From Artocarpus heterophyllus (lineage: Eukaryota > Streptophyta > Magnoliopsida > Rosales > Moraceae): DNA of 64,000 nt. This document shows, piece by piece, positions 1 through 11,110 of the stretch (positions are counted from its first letter, which is position 1; each line of letters begins with the position of its first letter). Made by a program: the position numbers and the translations under genes. The notes under the pieces are model-generated. The model saw nothing but the letters and a program-made list of their open reading frames with translations. It did no database searches and was not told where the DNA came from. Location: contig CM046347.1 in the NCBI GenBank assembly GCA_025403435.1, forward strand, positions 19,673,507-19,737,506, given 5' to 3'.

Positions 1-715
1 TACTGATGCTCTTCCTGCCACTCCTCTGCGGTCCTCCTGAAGCCTTGGCTCGATCTTCACAATACTGCACGTAATCATTCTCCACGGAGATCGCCGACGA
101 CACAAGTTCTCCGAAACTCCTAAGCCGTAGAGCAACCAACTGCCGCCGAATAGGAGCCTTGAGTCCCTCCTGAAACTTGATGCATTTCTCGCGCTCCGAT
201 GCCACAGCTGATGGAGCAAACCTAGCCAACTCGTTAAACCTTGCCTCATACTCCCGAACTGACATATCACCCTGCTGCAATCTATAAAACTCAGCTGCTT
301 TCTGGTCTCTATATCCCTGCGGAAAATACCGATCATAGAACAGATCCTCGAACTTGTCCCAACTGATATTGCCACCGCGCTCCAGACGCTTAGTTTGTTT
401 CCACCAGGTGTTAGCGCCACCCTCGAGCTTATACGCCGCAAACTCTACACGATACTCCTCAGGCACACCAAGGGTATCAAGATGCTTCAAAATCGAATCC
501 AACCAATACTCTGCTAACTGCGGATCCCCATTGCCATCAAAAGTCGGAATAGACGCCCGCCGAAATTCCTTAAAGAAGGCATGCCGACTACCAACACTGG
601 AGTCTTCCGGTCTAGCCCTGGCTGCCATCTGCCGGAAAGCCGCCATCATAGACCTCATCAGGCCCTCATCATTTCCGAACTCGGCGTCAGCTGTCGAATG
701 ACGTCTAGGTGCCAT
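1..715 (-). CDS. Ty3/gypsy Gag polyprotein, N-terminal part (runs off left edge)
   Basis: Capsid (Gag) protein of a Ty3/gypsy retrotransposon, which packages the element RNA in cytoplasmic particles. Read from an ATG at 715 towards position 1, the frame is open for 238 codons and leaves the window without a stop. It begins MAPRRHSTADAEF. The retrotransposon-gag core is clear: 'ANTWWKQTKR' near residues 117-126, 'FEDLFYDRYFPQGYRDQKA' shortly after, then 'FYRLQQGDMSVREYEARFN' and 'LARFAP'. This resembles plant chromovirus Gag; the lineage is inferred. The start follows the primer-binding site by about 90 bases on the minus strand, as expected for the first ORF after the 5' LTR. No stop or frameshift is visible, unlike every other retroelement coding region in the window, so the copy may be young. 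Protease and pol would lie outside the window to the left. Confidence 0.9.
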   Translation of the reverse strand, partial: MAPRRHSTADAEFGNDEGLMRSMMAAFRQMAARARPEDSSVGSRHAFFKEFRRASIPTFDGNGDPQLAEYWLDSILKHLDTLGVPEEYRVEFAAYKLEGGANTWWKQTKRLERGGNISWDKFEDLFYDRYFPQGYRDQKAAEFYRLQQGDMSVREYEARFNELARFAPSAVASEREKCIKFQEGLKAPIRRQLVALRLRSFGELVSSAISVENDYVQYCEDRAKASGGPQRSGRKSIS

Positions 716-805
716 TCTCTCACTTCTGAAAACAAAATTTGGACTGTCAGAGGTATTTCATTGTCAAACCTATGTGTGCACAATTCCCAAGGTTCATAAC
801 CTTGA

Positions 806-817
806 GCTCTGATACCA
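806..817 (-). other. Primer-binding site of gypsy element G1
   Basis: On the minus strand the sequence is TGGTATCAGAGC, complementary to the 3' end of plant initiator methionine tRNA, the usual minus-strand DNA primer of plant LTR elements. It lies three bases after the LTR end at 821, which fixes element orientation and LTR boundary. Confidence 0.88.
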
Positions 818-1967
818 TTCTGTCACGCCCCGGAGTACGGGAGGTGACGTGGCGGAATATTTAGATTAATTAAAAGAGAATTTAATCGAAATTAAGGGTT
901 TAAAAATCCCATTAAGCAAGAAATAAAGAAGATTTTTCCACCACATTTTTATAAAGGAATTTAAAATCATTAATCAAATAACAATAATTGAATAAAAACC
1001 GCGAATATGGGTTCCACAACCCACAACTTGTGCACACACATGGATCTGACAATATCACAAATACAATTACAGTCCAAGTACAAATAAAGTTGAGCCTTAC
1101 ATGCCTTGATTAATAATACTGAATATAAATAAATTCTCCTAGTGCTCCTGAGTCCGGTCTGAAGAATCTCCTCCAAACCTATATGGAAAACCACCTAGAA
1201 GGGGGGGAAATTTAAAACAATAAAACGTGAGCGAAAGGCTCAGTAGGACTAGGTTTTATAAAATAATTCGATGCAAAGAAACAAAACATTATCAGGAGTA
1301 TACAGAAATAAAACGTTAGATAAATAAATAAATAAATTAGGTAGAACCGTTCTGACACAGAACAGTCTACTCGTCAAATCAAAACACCAATTTACTTTTA
1401 CCTAGGCAAACCATGATATCACCACCGTAGTGGCCCAGCTGGGTTTCGGGACCTGCCCCCAAGGTCGTTCGTCACACAACCCGATCTCTGATATGGCATC
1501 ATGCCTTAGTGTTTGTTATCATTATCATTCAAACCCAATTACCGAGTATTGTCAATTACATTCATTATGAAATTCATTTCATAATCACGGTGTATTAAAA
1601 TACTACCGATAAAACCATTTCCAAACAACCGTTGAAAACATTTTGATAGAAATCATTTTCAAAGCCAAATCATTTCAAAACCAGGCTACCAAAGGAATAG
1701 GATAGAAGTCCTACCTCAGTACTCGTGCCGGTACCCCACACCGTAATCCCGGTCCGCTATACGTTAGCTCCACGGAACCACGAACAGTCCTAGATACAAA
1801 CTAAGCCGATCAATATCTAGTTCGAGACATTCTATGTTACTAAATCATTTCATGATGTCCTAGTGTGCCATTTGTATCATTAAAATCATCCTATAAGGTT
1901 GGGATTTAAATTAGGGTTCAAAACGATGAAATCGGGTAAAAATCACAAAATTTTCCATGCCTCGGTC

Positions 1968-2131
1968 GGCCTGCCGGACGCCCTGCTTCGGCCTGCCGAA
2001 CTGTACAGTTCGGCCTGCCGGAAGCAAAGTTCAGCCTGCCGAACATGTCCCCAGATTCGGCCTGCCGGTCGGAAGAACACCGGCCTGCCGATCATCACTC
2101 CGGCCTGCCGAACATGAACTTCGGCCTGCCG
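1968..2131. repeat. Array of eight palindromic GGCCTGCCG boxes in the G1 LTR
   Basis: Nine-base cores (GGCCTGCCG or one mismatch) begin at 1968, 1990, 2012, 2033, 2059, 2082, 2102 and 2123, so steps are 20-26 bp and mostly 21-22. The better copies extend to TTCGGCCTGCCGAA, a perfect six-base inverted repeat around a CT centre. Spacers are mostly unrelated, so the box and not a long unit is conserved. First-to-last distance is 155 bp. Function unknown. Confidence 0.9.
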
Positions 2132-2614
2132 AACTGGGAAAATCCAGAAATCCCAGCCACGGGTTTCTCGATCCCCAAAATCCAAATCTGAATTCCAACC
2201 TGTTTTTCTCAAATCCCAGGCATGAAAAACAATCATAGTTGATAGAAAAACATTCTAAAACATATTTGGAATCATTTAAACAACATTTGAACTCAAAATC
2301 TTCAAAAATCCGAAAATGAGAAAAAGAGGAGAAAAATGAAAATCTTGAATCCAATCCGTTTTTCTTCAATCTAGGTTTAGATTCTAGTTGTTCTAAGCTC
2401 ATTTAACACAATTCCACGGTTTTCTAAGCTTAAACAAGCTTAGATTTCAAAAACACACAAAATCGAAAATTTTGAAAAAAGTTTAGAAATTTCGAATCTA
2501 ACCTCGAATCGAAGCTTCAATCCACGTTCTCGGTCGCCGAATCACGTCCCCGAGCTTCCTCCGTGCTGTTCCGAAGCTTGGATTCGAATGGAAATCAAAA
2601 TTTTTTGAAGAAAT

Positions 2615-2705
2615 TAGAGAGAGAGAGAGGCTGCCGAGTGAGAGAGAGGGAAGAGAGAGAGAGAGCCCGTGAGAATGAAGAGGGAGAGAGAGAAGAGAGA
2701 AATAA
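2615..2705. repeat. GA-rich simple repeat in the G1 LTR
   Basis: Purine-rich runs of GAGAGA, read as CT-rich on the element strand. The related LTR at 2982..4566 has a similar GA-rich tract near 4280..4380, so it was present in their common ancestor. CT-rich tracts are frequent near plant transcription starts; a promoter role is only inferred. Confidence 0.7.
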
Positions 2706-2981
2706 ATAGAGAAAATCGGTGGGCGGTTTTACTGTGCGAAAACCATGTGCCGCCCACGGTTTTGTAAAACAGAGTATTTTTAACATTTTACAAATTGTTG
2801 TGTTTTAAAACTCAAAACATCATTTTAAAACAAATGAGAAATCATTTGAATACATCAGTTTAACAAAACAACCAAAATTCAAATCCAACCAAATAATCTA
2901 ATTAAAGTTAAAACTTTAATTATGGCACACTAATTCATCATTTACATTACATTAATGTTAAATAAATTTCGGGACGTTACA

Positions 2982-4566
2982 CAGTTCAAAGGAAAATATC
3001 ATTTCAACCCAAAGAGCCAAGTTTCAATCCTAGGACCTTTCTTCCTCTTTAAACCTAGAAGGATGATTTAAAAAAAAAAAAAAAAAGCAGGAAAATGTAA
3101 GCGGAAGGCTCAGTAGAATAATTAGTTAAAACAAATTATTTAAAAATAACAGTTATAGATAAAAATATCATTCATAAACTAATCTCAAGATCTTAACAAA
3201 CATTAATAATTACTTACTTGAATGAAACTTGATAAAATATCACCATACGGGTTTTGAAAATCAGAAAGGCTATCAAAATACAATTCTTCCAAAAATATCA
3301 AAGACTGAAATCATTCTTAAAAGAAAACATTTAAGAAATAAACTTTGGCCAAAATAAATTAAAAAAGGCTGCCAAAGAAAGGGATATGAATATCTTACCT
3401 TAATTCAAATCTAATAACATAGCTCCAAATAAAATTTAACATATGCTTTATATACGTTCAAAACCTTAAAAACTGTATTTAAAATTAAAAATCACATTTA
3501 ACAAACATCATTATGTCAATTTAATTATTAATGTGCCATTTGCTCAAAATAATCATAACACAAAATCTTAATTCTTTTAAAACATTTCTAACTCATTAAA
3601 CATTGAAAATCGAAGAAAAATACAATTCTCCAAGTTCATAGTCGGCCTGTTGAACATCTTGGTTCGGCCTACCGAACCTGTACAGTTGGGCCTACCAAAC
3701 TCTAGAACCGGCCTGCTAAACTGTTACAGTTTAGCTTGTTGAAGATATGAATCTGGCCTGCCAAACTTCTTGAATCCCGCATGCCGAAGATCAAGTTCGG
3801 CCTTCCAAACTGGGAAAATCTAGGGACCTGAGACTTTAAGTCTCGACCTTCTCAAGCTCAAAAATTCAAATTAAAACCTGTTTTCTTAATCCCAGAGCAT
3901 AAAAATCATATAGAAAGCTTAGAAAATCATACTAGAACAGATTTAAATAATTTTCTCCAAGCTTAAACTCAATTTTACCTTTGATTTGAAAATCAAAGAA
4001 AAATGCAAAAACTTGATTAAGTTGATTTTTGTTCAAATAAAGCTTAAATCCATGATAAAACAAATCCTATAAGCTTAGATTAAACATTATCTAAGCTCAC
4101 CAAAGTTCAGATTCAACAAGCAAAGAAGGATTAAAAATTTGAAAATAAAACTTTGAAATTTTAAAGAAAAAGAAAAAGCTAACATTTAATGGCATTTTTG
4201 GATAAAAAACTTGGTGGATTGAACTCATTTCCATCTCTAACTTGGCGGAAATAAAACATTGAAATCAAAATTTTCAGAAAGAAAGAGAGAGAGGGAGAGC
4301 TAAGTGTGAGAGAAAGAGAAAGAAAAAGAGAGAGCATGAAAGAAAAGAAAAAGGAAAGGGAAAAGAAAAAGAAAAGGCCCAAGGGTGTTTTCATAACTAT
4401 GGAAAAATGTAGGATAAAAAAGTTATTTGGTATTTTAAAAACTAAAAATCAAATTTTTAAATGTAGCAAACAAAATAAAATCTTCAATGACCAAAATTAA
4501 CACTTGACACACTTAATAATTAAACTTAACATAATTAATCCCACTTTAAAATTCAAGGGTGTTACA
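2982..4566 (-). repeat. Diverged LTR related to G1 (G2), probably the target of the G1 insertion
   Basis: The minus strand starts TGTAACACCCTTG at 4566, like the start of the G1 LTR. It shares landmarks in the same order: a GA tract, an eight-box array (3644..3807), and a segment near 3090..3110 matching 1225..1245 of G1 (AAGGCTCAGTAG). It stops abruptly where the G1 LTR begins at 2981. The simplest reading is that G1 inserted into this older relative, with the rest of G2 outside the window to the left. A 19-base A run lies near 3069..3087. Confidence 0.7.
3644..3807. repeat. Array of eight palindromic boxes in the G2 LTR
   Basis: Degenerate copies of the GGCCTGCCG core begin at 3644, 3666, 3689, 3710, 3733, 3755, 3778 and 3799. 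Number (eight) and first-to-last distance (155 bp) equal those in the G1 LTR, while the boxes themselves have more substitutions, mostly C-to-T or G-to-A changes such as GGCCTACCA and GGCCTGTTG. Confidence 0.85.
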
Positions 4567-5010
4567 ACTTTTATGTAATTTTGGTGCATAAATTTTAAAT
4601 TTACAATTATAAAATGTCGCAGGTATAATTTCGGGTTGTGGATGGATTAAAGGATGCATGTCAAATAGATCTCGTATTAGGGTGGGTCGTGTTAGTATTG
4701 GTATTTCCCAACATGTTTATGTTACGGGTCATGCTAGTATTGAGCCTAATCTCGACACATATATGACTCACTAATAAGAATTGCTACCCGTGCATGTTGT
4801 ATTCTAAAAAAAAAAAAAAAATTGCATGTTGACCATAAAGAAATTAGGGGAAATATTGAGTCCCCAAAATACGTTCAAAGCCCTATTTCTAAACATAATT
4901 AAGAGATTTATGATGGCCATAATTCTAGACACACACACACCTAGACTTCAATTGTGATGAAATCTATAACTTATAAAAGTGAGAATAAGTTTTGTACTTC
5001 AACCAAAAGG

Positions 5011-5075
5011 TTAGAGTAGTCTAGTGGTTAAAATTCACTCTTCTTCACTTAGTTTAAATCTAATCATTTAAGCAT
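5011..5075 (+). repeat. Possible tRNA-derived SINE relic
   Basis: TAGTCTAGTGG at 5017..5027 fits the RNA polymerase III A box, and AGTTTAAATCT at 5051..5061 looks like a decayed B box (GGTTCGAATCC) at plausible spacing. No clear 3' tail or target duplication was found. It may be coincidental. Confidence 0.25.
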
Positions 5076-6199
5076 GACTTTAAACATTTTGTCACACCTA
5101 ACACTTAAAGTTGGACATTTTTTCTATAAGTTTTTTTCTCTTTTGTCACCTTCTTGAATCAAACTTAAACTTTTTCTATTAATATTGCCCTCTTTAAAAT
5201 TCATAATATTGATTAGGACATAGTTAGCTATTTAGGTGGACTACATTTCATTATTTAAAATTTATTTGGAACAATTATATATAGAAAAGCATTTGAAAAA
5301 TTGCTAACAGTTTTTTGCTTTTTTATTATTTGTTTACAAAGTTTATTTATTTGTTCTAGTGCTAAAATAAATCTTGAATTTGTCACTGGCCATACATCAA
5401 TCTTAAATATTTCTAAATTAATTGCTTTATAAATAATAAAATGTTTGGAAAGTGTGGTTAGAATTGAAAATTATGGTTTGTGAAAACTTTACATTGTAGC
5501 TCATTTTTTCTGATTACTGTCGCATATAAGAGCTTTACATTATATTACCATAATGTAAAAAGTATATAAAATGTTTATTATATATGTTTTAATTTTGATA
5601 TAATCTCATACTTAAAAAATCGCTTTATTTACAGTAAAATAATTTATAAAGACTTTTTCACTTTGCTTCCAAACTTCTAGTTTTTTAATTTCTAATTTAT
5701 AGTACTCATTACATATTACACTACATAATTCCTTAAAAAATAAAAAATAAACTAAAACTTTGATGGTTGAGGCTTTGATTTTTTCAAATAATTGGTTGAT
5801 GTTTGAGGAGGAGCCTATAAAGCTTGGAAAAATCTGAAGAAGTCGCTCCAGTTAATGTATTTATCATATCTTGTTTTATAAGATATCTACTTTTCATTAA
5901 TTATTTGAAAAGTTATTATATTTTATGCTAGATAATGAATCTTGCATTATGAATATAGAGAGTCTTTAAGTGGAGATGCTTGGAGTTAGAGATTGGCAAT
6001 TGTGCAACATGTTGGTTGTGGTTAATGTTTATTACTTAAAAGATATTTATTTTCTTAGTTTTTATTATGTTTGTTTGTTAGGTATGACTTATGTATATAA
6101 GTATTATTAGACATCCAATATGTGATTAAATTTTAATTTTTTTCTTCATATATTTCTTATTTTAGTAAATTGTTAGTTTGAAATTTTTTTCCTCTTTAT

Positions 6200-6365
6200 A
6201 TAGTGCTTAATTCAACCTACCTAATCTACCCAAACTTTAATTGGGTGGATTGATTTCAAATTTGGTTCCTTAGGTGGATTAGATTTAAAATCAACCAATC
6301 TAAACTTTGATTGAGTGGGTTAAAAATCCTTAAATCTACCTAATCCACCCGATATTCACCCCTAA
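6200..6365 (-). repeat. Fragment of a dispersed repeat, inverted copy at 26237
   Basis: The reverse complement of the right end reads AGGGGTGAATATCGGGT, then a series of GGGTGGATT / AATCCACC motifs. The same order occurs on the plus strand from 26237 (AAGGGTGAACATCGGGT). The terminal GGGGTGAA-type start resembles hAT-derived plant repeats, but no target duplication was established. Confidence 0.4.
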
Positions 6366-6839
6366 TTAAACTGGGTCTAACCTTTTTGTTTTAGGTGCAA
6401 AAGGCTGAAACCAACTAATATATGTTAAAACCCTCCTCATGTGGTGTGCACATGACCTCTTTAGTAAAGGCATTTTAGTGAAATTTTATTATTTTTTTAA
6501 AAATAATACAATTAAAACTTAAAAAGAATGAAAAAATAAAAAAGAATACTAATCCCAAATTAGTAAAAACAACAAAAAAAATGATCCTCTCTATTCTTCT
6601 TCGTGAACCCCTTTTTTTTTTTTTTTCCCTTTTTCTTGGCTTATGGTCTCTACCCACAATGGCTTTCGGCCTCCACCCACCACCCACAACCTGGAGGCTA
6701 GACCCTCCCTCCTTAACCTAGACCCCTTGCAATGGATCTTAGCCTACCCATTTTAGCCTAACTTGTGCCGCCTTACTCCCTTTTTCTTTCTTTCTCTATC
6801 TTTCTCTCTCATTTGAGCTGAGCCTTAAAAGTGTCAAAA

Positions 6840-7440
6840 AGGCTGTGTCGTGTTGGCCTAGCGCTTTTTACCCTACGCCCATGACGGGCTTGTGTCATGT
6901 CAGGCCTGGTCCTCTATAGTAGAGGGCCGTGCCTAAGAAGAAAACCTTAGGCATAGCCCTGGCCTAAGTCCTAGCCCTTGCCATGCCGATCCTGAGCCCA
7001 GGCCCTATAGAAATTATTATATAGAGTATTGAAGAATAGACATTATTATTCTTTTTCAATGTAAGATTTAAGCAAGCTTATATTTAAATTTGTAATATGT
7101 TTTATAAACATGGTAAATATAGTTAGAAATAAAAAATCACACAAATAACTGTCTAATTAAGTGGTTGATAGGCTCTTATTTTTTTAAAAGTTTAAGGTTA
7201 AAACCTCAAGGAGCTCAAAATAGGGGTATTTTCTTGAACACCTAAAGGTCCAAGCTTGAAGGGCCTTTGGCGTGCCATGGCTGGGCAAGGTCCATCGTGT
7301 GGCTGGGCCAAGGCCATGCTGGCCCTATGGGCCTAGATGGTCAAGCCTAGCCTTATCCCATCAGGCGTGCCATGCTAGCCCGACCCTTTATAGTATAGGG
7401 CTAAGCTAGATCATGCCTTACACTATTGTGGGCTAGGTCG
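6840..7440. repeat. GC-rich block of short GGCC/GGGCC motifs
   Basis: Two GC-rich islands (about 6840..7010 and 7255..7440) contain many short near-repeats such as GGCCTAG, GGGCTAG and GCCATGC, and both include a CCCT..TATAGTA..AGGG motif (near 6912 and 7384). This looks like a decayed repeat rather than a gene; no long open frame spans it. Confidence 0.35.
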
Positions 7441-8732
7441 TGTCATCCATGGACGACCCAGCTCATTAATACCTTTTTGCTTAATGAGAATGCCACCAGC
7501 GCCAGTAGAGATAAGAGTTTCATGAACGTCAGGGTTGTAATAGACTTTGTCCGATGCAATGATCCTCCCCCATCAAATTCATCCAACGTGACCAATCTTG
7601 GACAATAAGATTTCCTAGCTCTAGCTAAGACCTCTTAATATTGTCACCCCATCGATCCACAACTGTCGCGACTACATTTGGATTTGCACCTCTAATTCGA
7701 CGTTGTACCCCCCTTAATTCATTATGTGTAAATGAAGAATGATATAAAATGTTTACATGCAAAAGAATTTTTTCTTTGTGGCCAATTATGTTTGTTTAAT
7801 ATTTGGTTTTTTATTGTTGCTAATTTTGGTAATTGGAATAATATAAAATCAAAAGGGGTTGGTTGGATTTTGTTTGGGTAAATTGAGTCATAGGATAAAT
7901 GGCAATAAGGTAGGATTTTGGTCACAGAAGTAGGAGAAGAAGCAAATGGGGAAGTAATTTTCTTTTTTTTCTTTTTGGGCCCACTAACCATGTGGCGGCT
8001 TCTTATTGGTTGTTATGGGGGAGATTTTTTATTTAATAAAATTCCTCCAAATGAGGGCAATTTCATATTTTCATCAAAAAGTATGTGTGTCGTGACCTCC
8101 TATTTAATAGATGTTAATTAGTTTTGTCATTTTGCACTTAAACTGAAAAAGGATGAAACCACACCTTTTTAAAAAGGCTGGGGACCTCCTAAGCTATTTA
8201 CCCTAATTAAAATATTTTCATATTTTTTCCCCACATTCTTAATCTTATTGGCCTTGGTGTGTGAGTTTAATGTTTAAGAGGGTAAATTGTCCAGTAATCC
8301 CTTAACCTTTCACAAAAGTATGACTTTGATTCCCAACCTTTTTTATTAATTAGTCTTCAGTCTTTCATTTTAGTTGTTAATAAGTTTGATCTTTAAAAAT
8401 TACTAGATATTAATTTTTAATTAAAGTTACTAGATATTAATTTTTAATTAAAATTACTAATTTACCTTTTAAATAATTAATACATAAGAAAATTAAGGGT
8501 AAATCATAGCCATTGATTCAAGAACACCAAATCATAACCATTGGTTTGGTTTTTATCCAAAAATAATTCAAAATAAAAAAATAAACAAAACAAAATCATA
8601 AAATGGGCATGAAAAACAAGGAAAGAAAAAAAACCAAAACCCAACAAAGAATCAGCCCTTTCCCTATTGCCCACCCTTGCCACCGCCTCCCTCTCACGCC
8701 AATAACCCCACCTCCATGCCCAGCCACCCTAT

Positions 8733-9207
8733 TGATGGTCAACACCACGTGCAGTTGGGCAACGTGCTCAGACTACCTTGCCTTGCCCTTCTCGACTTCA
8801 CTATTTAGTCCTGCAATAAGACAGAATGTCTTGAAGGTCAAAGGGGGACACAGTGTGGTGCTAGCCAAGGACTCTCCAATGCTCAAGTCAGGTATCCATT
8901 AGGTTAAGAGAGAGGCTAAGGGTAGGTTAGAGAGAGTCCACTTACCTTGGGGGTAGAGTAAATGCTTTTATTTATAGCTCACCAATTGGATCAGGTGTAA
9001 AGCAGGTTCGACTCTTGACCTGAGTGCTTTGAATGGTGGTGTCAAGGGGGGTTGGTGACAGGCGTCGTGATTCCTATGGCAGAGGGACTAGTCCCATCCG
9101 GGGCTATAGTGATGCCATGTGGGCCTATGGACAGTTTGGCGGCCGCCACACCTAGTTAGGACGTGCCTCGATGCCGAGAATAGGGCATGTGTCATGCTCG
9201 GTTTGCG
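8733..9207 (-). repeat. Left part of the Tat-type 3' LTR (R/U5 side)
   Basis: On the minus strand a TATA box (GAGCTATAAATAAAAGC, near 8961..8977) is followed downstream by CTTGAGCATTGGAGAGTCC and TTGCAGGACT, an arrangement familiar from Ty3/gypsy Tat LTRs. The sequence is cut at 9207 by copia A and appears to resume at 18949. The outer end is uncertain. Confidence 0.5.
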
Positions 9208-10535
9208 TGTTAGACGTGTATGCCCTAAGGAGTAAAAATGTAACATATTTTTGAAGACATTTTTATCAATAAAGAATATATTTATTATTCATATACCAAA
9301 TATTGTCCTCTTTATGTTTATATTTGTTAAATGTGTGATAAACAAACAAAAGTCTGAGACTATCAGTCTAAACCTTTAAGAATTGGGCATATGATAGATA
9401 GATTATGCGAAAGACATCATTCTGAAGGTGACAGTCTAAATTATAAGATCTACAATCAAGATAATAAAGTTGGGCCCTTTATTCATGCAAATATTATTAT
9501 GCTATCTATATCCCTAATGTGCGATGGTTTGTCTTACCCATCGAAGGTAGACTCTATGAATAAAAACATTGGTGCATTGTTATAGGTGATGATGCATTAG
9601 ATTGGGACATAAAGTGAATTGATTTGGATTAATAATTTTGTCTCGACAAATCGATTCACTTTAGACAATCATGTGTTGTATCTTAATCTTGAGATTTATG
9701 GAGACATGGCTCTTGATAGCGTAGACCTGCTATGCATAGATATGGAAGAATCGTTGATATCCTCTTATATGCATTATCTTGTAATTGAAAAACTAGAGCG
9801 CTCGACCATTTAGATACATAGGTGTAACCAAATGGTATACTGTCTTTGGATGGTAAGTTTTTCGATGGTGAGATAATGGAATGGAAGATAAAAATAATCA
9901 GGAATGTAAGATAGAATTTGTTCTTAAGCCAATTATAGATAATCCTATGAGGGTACGACACATTATGATATGTCATGGAGACTTAGCTGTATGGGCTTCG
10001 TAATTCTATATAGTTCTAGAGTGTAGCTTTAAGCTTTTAATGGAATAGCGTTAGAGTTGATAGTTGTGAAATGTATATATAGGATATAGGTTTCATAATT
10101 ATTAGAAGCATAAACCATATAAGTCCATTAGGTCCTCTTTGCTAGCTTATAAAATTCTATAATGATACAATATGCTTTTCCAATAATTGGTAACTTATTT
10201 CATATTATTAGATTGGCTAAGATTTGGTAGGATTAGATAATTCAAGTGTATTTGTTGGTTGAATTAATTTTGTAGAAAATTAATTCAAGATAAATTTGTT
10301 GAATTATCGGGATCAGATAATTCATGTTTGTTTATCGATTTGATTAATTTTGAATAAATTAATTCAAGATAAACTTGTTGAATTATCAAGAAAATTTATT
10401 TTCCTAGAGATTATCTATATATGATTGTTTTAATTAAATAACTTTTCTATTGTGTTATTTGAATTAAAACTGAGGCTCTATCCCAAGAATCTTGGGTGGG
10501 AAATAAAGATTCACAGGGATCAAAAATCGCAAGTT

Positions 10536-10609
10536 TGATAGGCCAATCTTCAAGTTCAGCCTGCTGATGGACTAAGTTCGGCAGGCCGATCTACCAGTTC
10601 GGCCTGCCG
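10536..10609. repeat. Four palindromic boxes in the copia A 5' LTR
   Basis: Cores begin at 10536 (TGATAGGCC), 10558 (AGCCTGCTG), 10579 (CGGCAGGCC) and 10601 (GGCCTGCCG), steps of 22, 21 and 22 bp. Box orientation differs, as expected if the palindrome itself is what matters. The array ends 110 bp before the TATA box, so it is in the U3 enhancer position. Confidence 0.88.
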
Positions 10610-10718
10610 ACCGAGCGATAAATGGATCACGTGTTTTTAAGTAGATTTTATCAGATATTGACCCTGATTCAAATTTTTGAAGTCTTATCTGATAAGGACT
10701 GACCCTGGACCCAACCTC

Positions 10719-10726
10719 TATAAATA
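10719..10726 (+). promoter_or_regulatory. TATA box of the copia A 5' LTR
   Basis: TATAAATA followed by GGGAGTGAGTC. The same TATAAATAGGGAG context occurs in the LTRs of A (3'), B and C, marking the U3/R promoter of the family; F has a changed form (TATATAAA). Confidence 0.8.
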
Positions 10727-11098
10727 GGGAGTGAGTCTCATAAGTTATTGAGATCAGTTGAGAGATTAAGAATGAGACTTTGCCAGTGAGACTCTAAAAG
10801 CTCCCCTGAGAGCTATTGTTCACACATCACGAACTATAGCTTTGGTTTTCTCAATTGATTGGAAGGAGGGTCACCGAGTCCACATACACTCCGATCGTGG
10901 ATAAAGAATAGCAAAGAATGCCAATTGGTTGAGGTCTTTCTGGAACGTTATACTCTTCACAGATTGCAGGAGCTTTTCGGCAAACAATGCTAGTAAGATC
11001 TTGTTAATTTATGCATATAGTGTGTCAAACTTGTGTTTTAAAAAATGCTTTGATATTAAAAATTTTAAAATTTTGCTGCGTACTATTTTTTCAACAAT

Positions 11099-11110
11099 TG
11101 GTATCAGAGA
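11099..11110 (+). other. Primer-binding site of copia A
   Basis: TGGTATCAGAGA, complementary to the 3' end of initiator Met tRNA except for its last base, two bases after the LTR. Sibling copies read TGGTATCGGAGC (B) and, with two changes, TGGTATCAAAGC (C). Confidence 0.85.

Larger units (their letters stand above)
821..2981 (-). repeat. 5' LTR of Ty3/gypsy element G1 (2161 bp)
   Basis: Long terminal repeat supplying promoter and polyadenylation functions. On the plus strand it starts TGTCACGCCCCGG and ends CGGGACGTTACA, so it has TG...CA ends and an imperfect 12-bp terminal inverted repeat. It lies directly outside the primer-binding site. The partner 3' LTR would be left of the window, so the target duplication cannot be checked. 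Inside are an array of palindromic boxes (1968..2131) and a GA-rich tract near 2615..2705. Short open frames inside are by-products of repeats. Confidence 0.85.
4567..8732. other. AT-rich intergenic stretch without a recognisable gene
   Basis: No coding region can be supported. The stretch holds homopolymer runs, a possible SINE relic near 5011, a repeat at about 6200..6365 that recurs inverted at 26237, and a GC-richer block at 6840..7440 built of short GGCC/GGGCC motifs. Open frames here are short, low-complexity and lack recognisable domains. Confidence 0.6.
9208..11096 (+). repeat. 5' LTR of copia A (1889 bp)
   Basis: Begins TGTTAGACGTGTATGCC and ends TTTTTCAACA, followed after two bases by the primer-binding site. 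It shares its full length with 16864..18948 and, reverse-complemented, with the LTRs of B, C and F. It contains a four-box palindromic array (10536..10609) and a TATA box (10719..10726). Confidence 0.9.

Noticed and set aside
1968..2131. CRISPR-like array of palindromic repeats with regular spacing
   Set aside because: Repeats are only 9-14 bp, spacers are about 8-13 bp, there are no cas genes, and the surroundings are plant LTR retrotransposons.
1943..2402. Three overlapping open frames on both strands of the G1 LTR encoding Ala/Pro/Arg-rich repeats
   Set aside because: The repetitive residues come from the palindromic box array, which is open in several frames; there is no domain, and the region lies inside an LTR.
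4306..4500. Lys/Arg/Glu-rich plus-strand open frame
   Set aside because: Translation of the GA-rich and A-rich tract of the G2 LTR.
5011..5075. Intact tRNA gene
   Set aside because: Only an A-box match and a poor B box; no cloverleaf can be formed.
8603..8902. 99-codon plus-strand open frame
   Set aside because: It overlaps the presumed Tat LTR edge and has no recognised homology.
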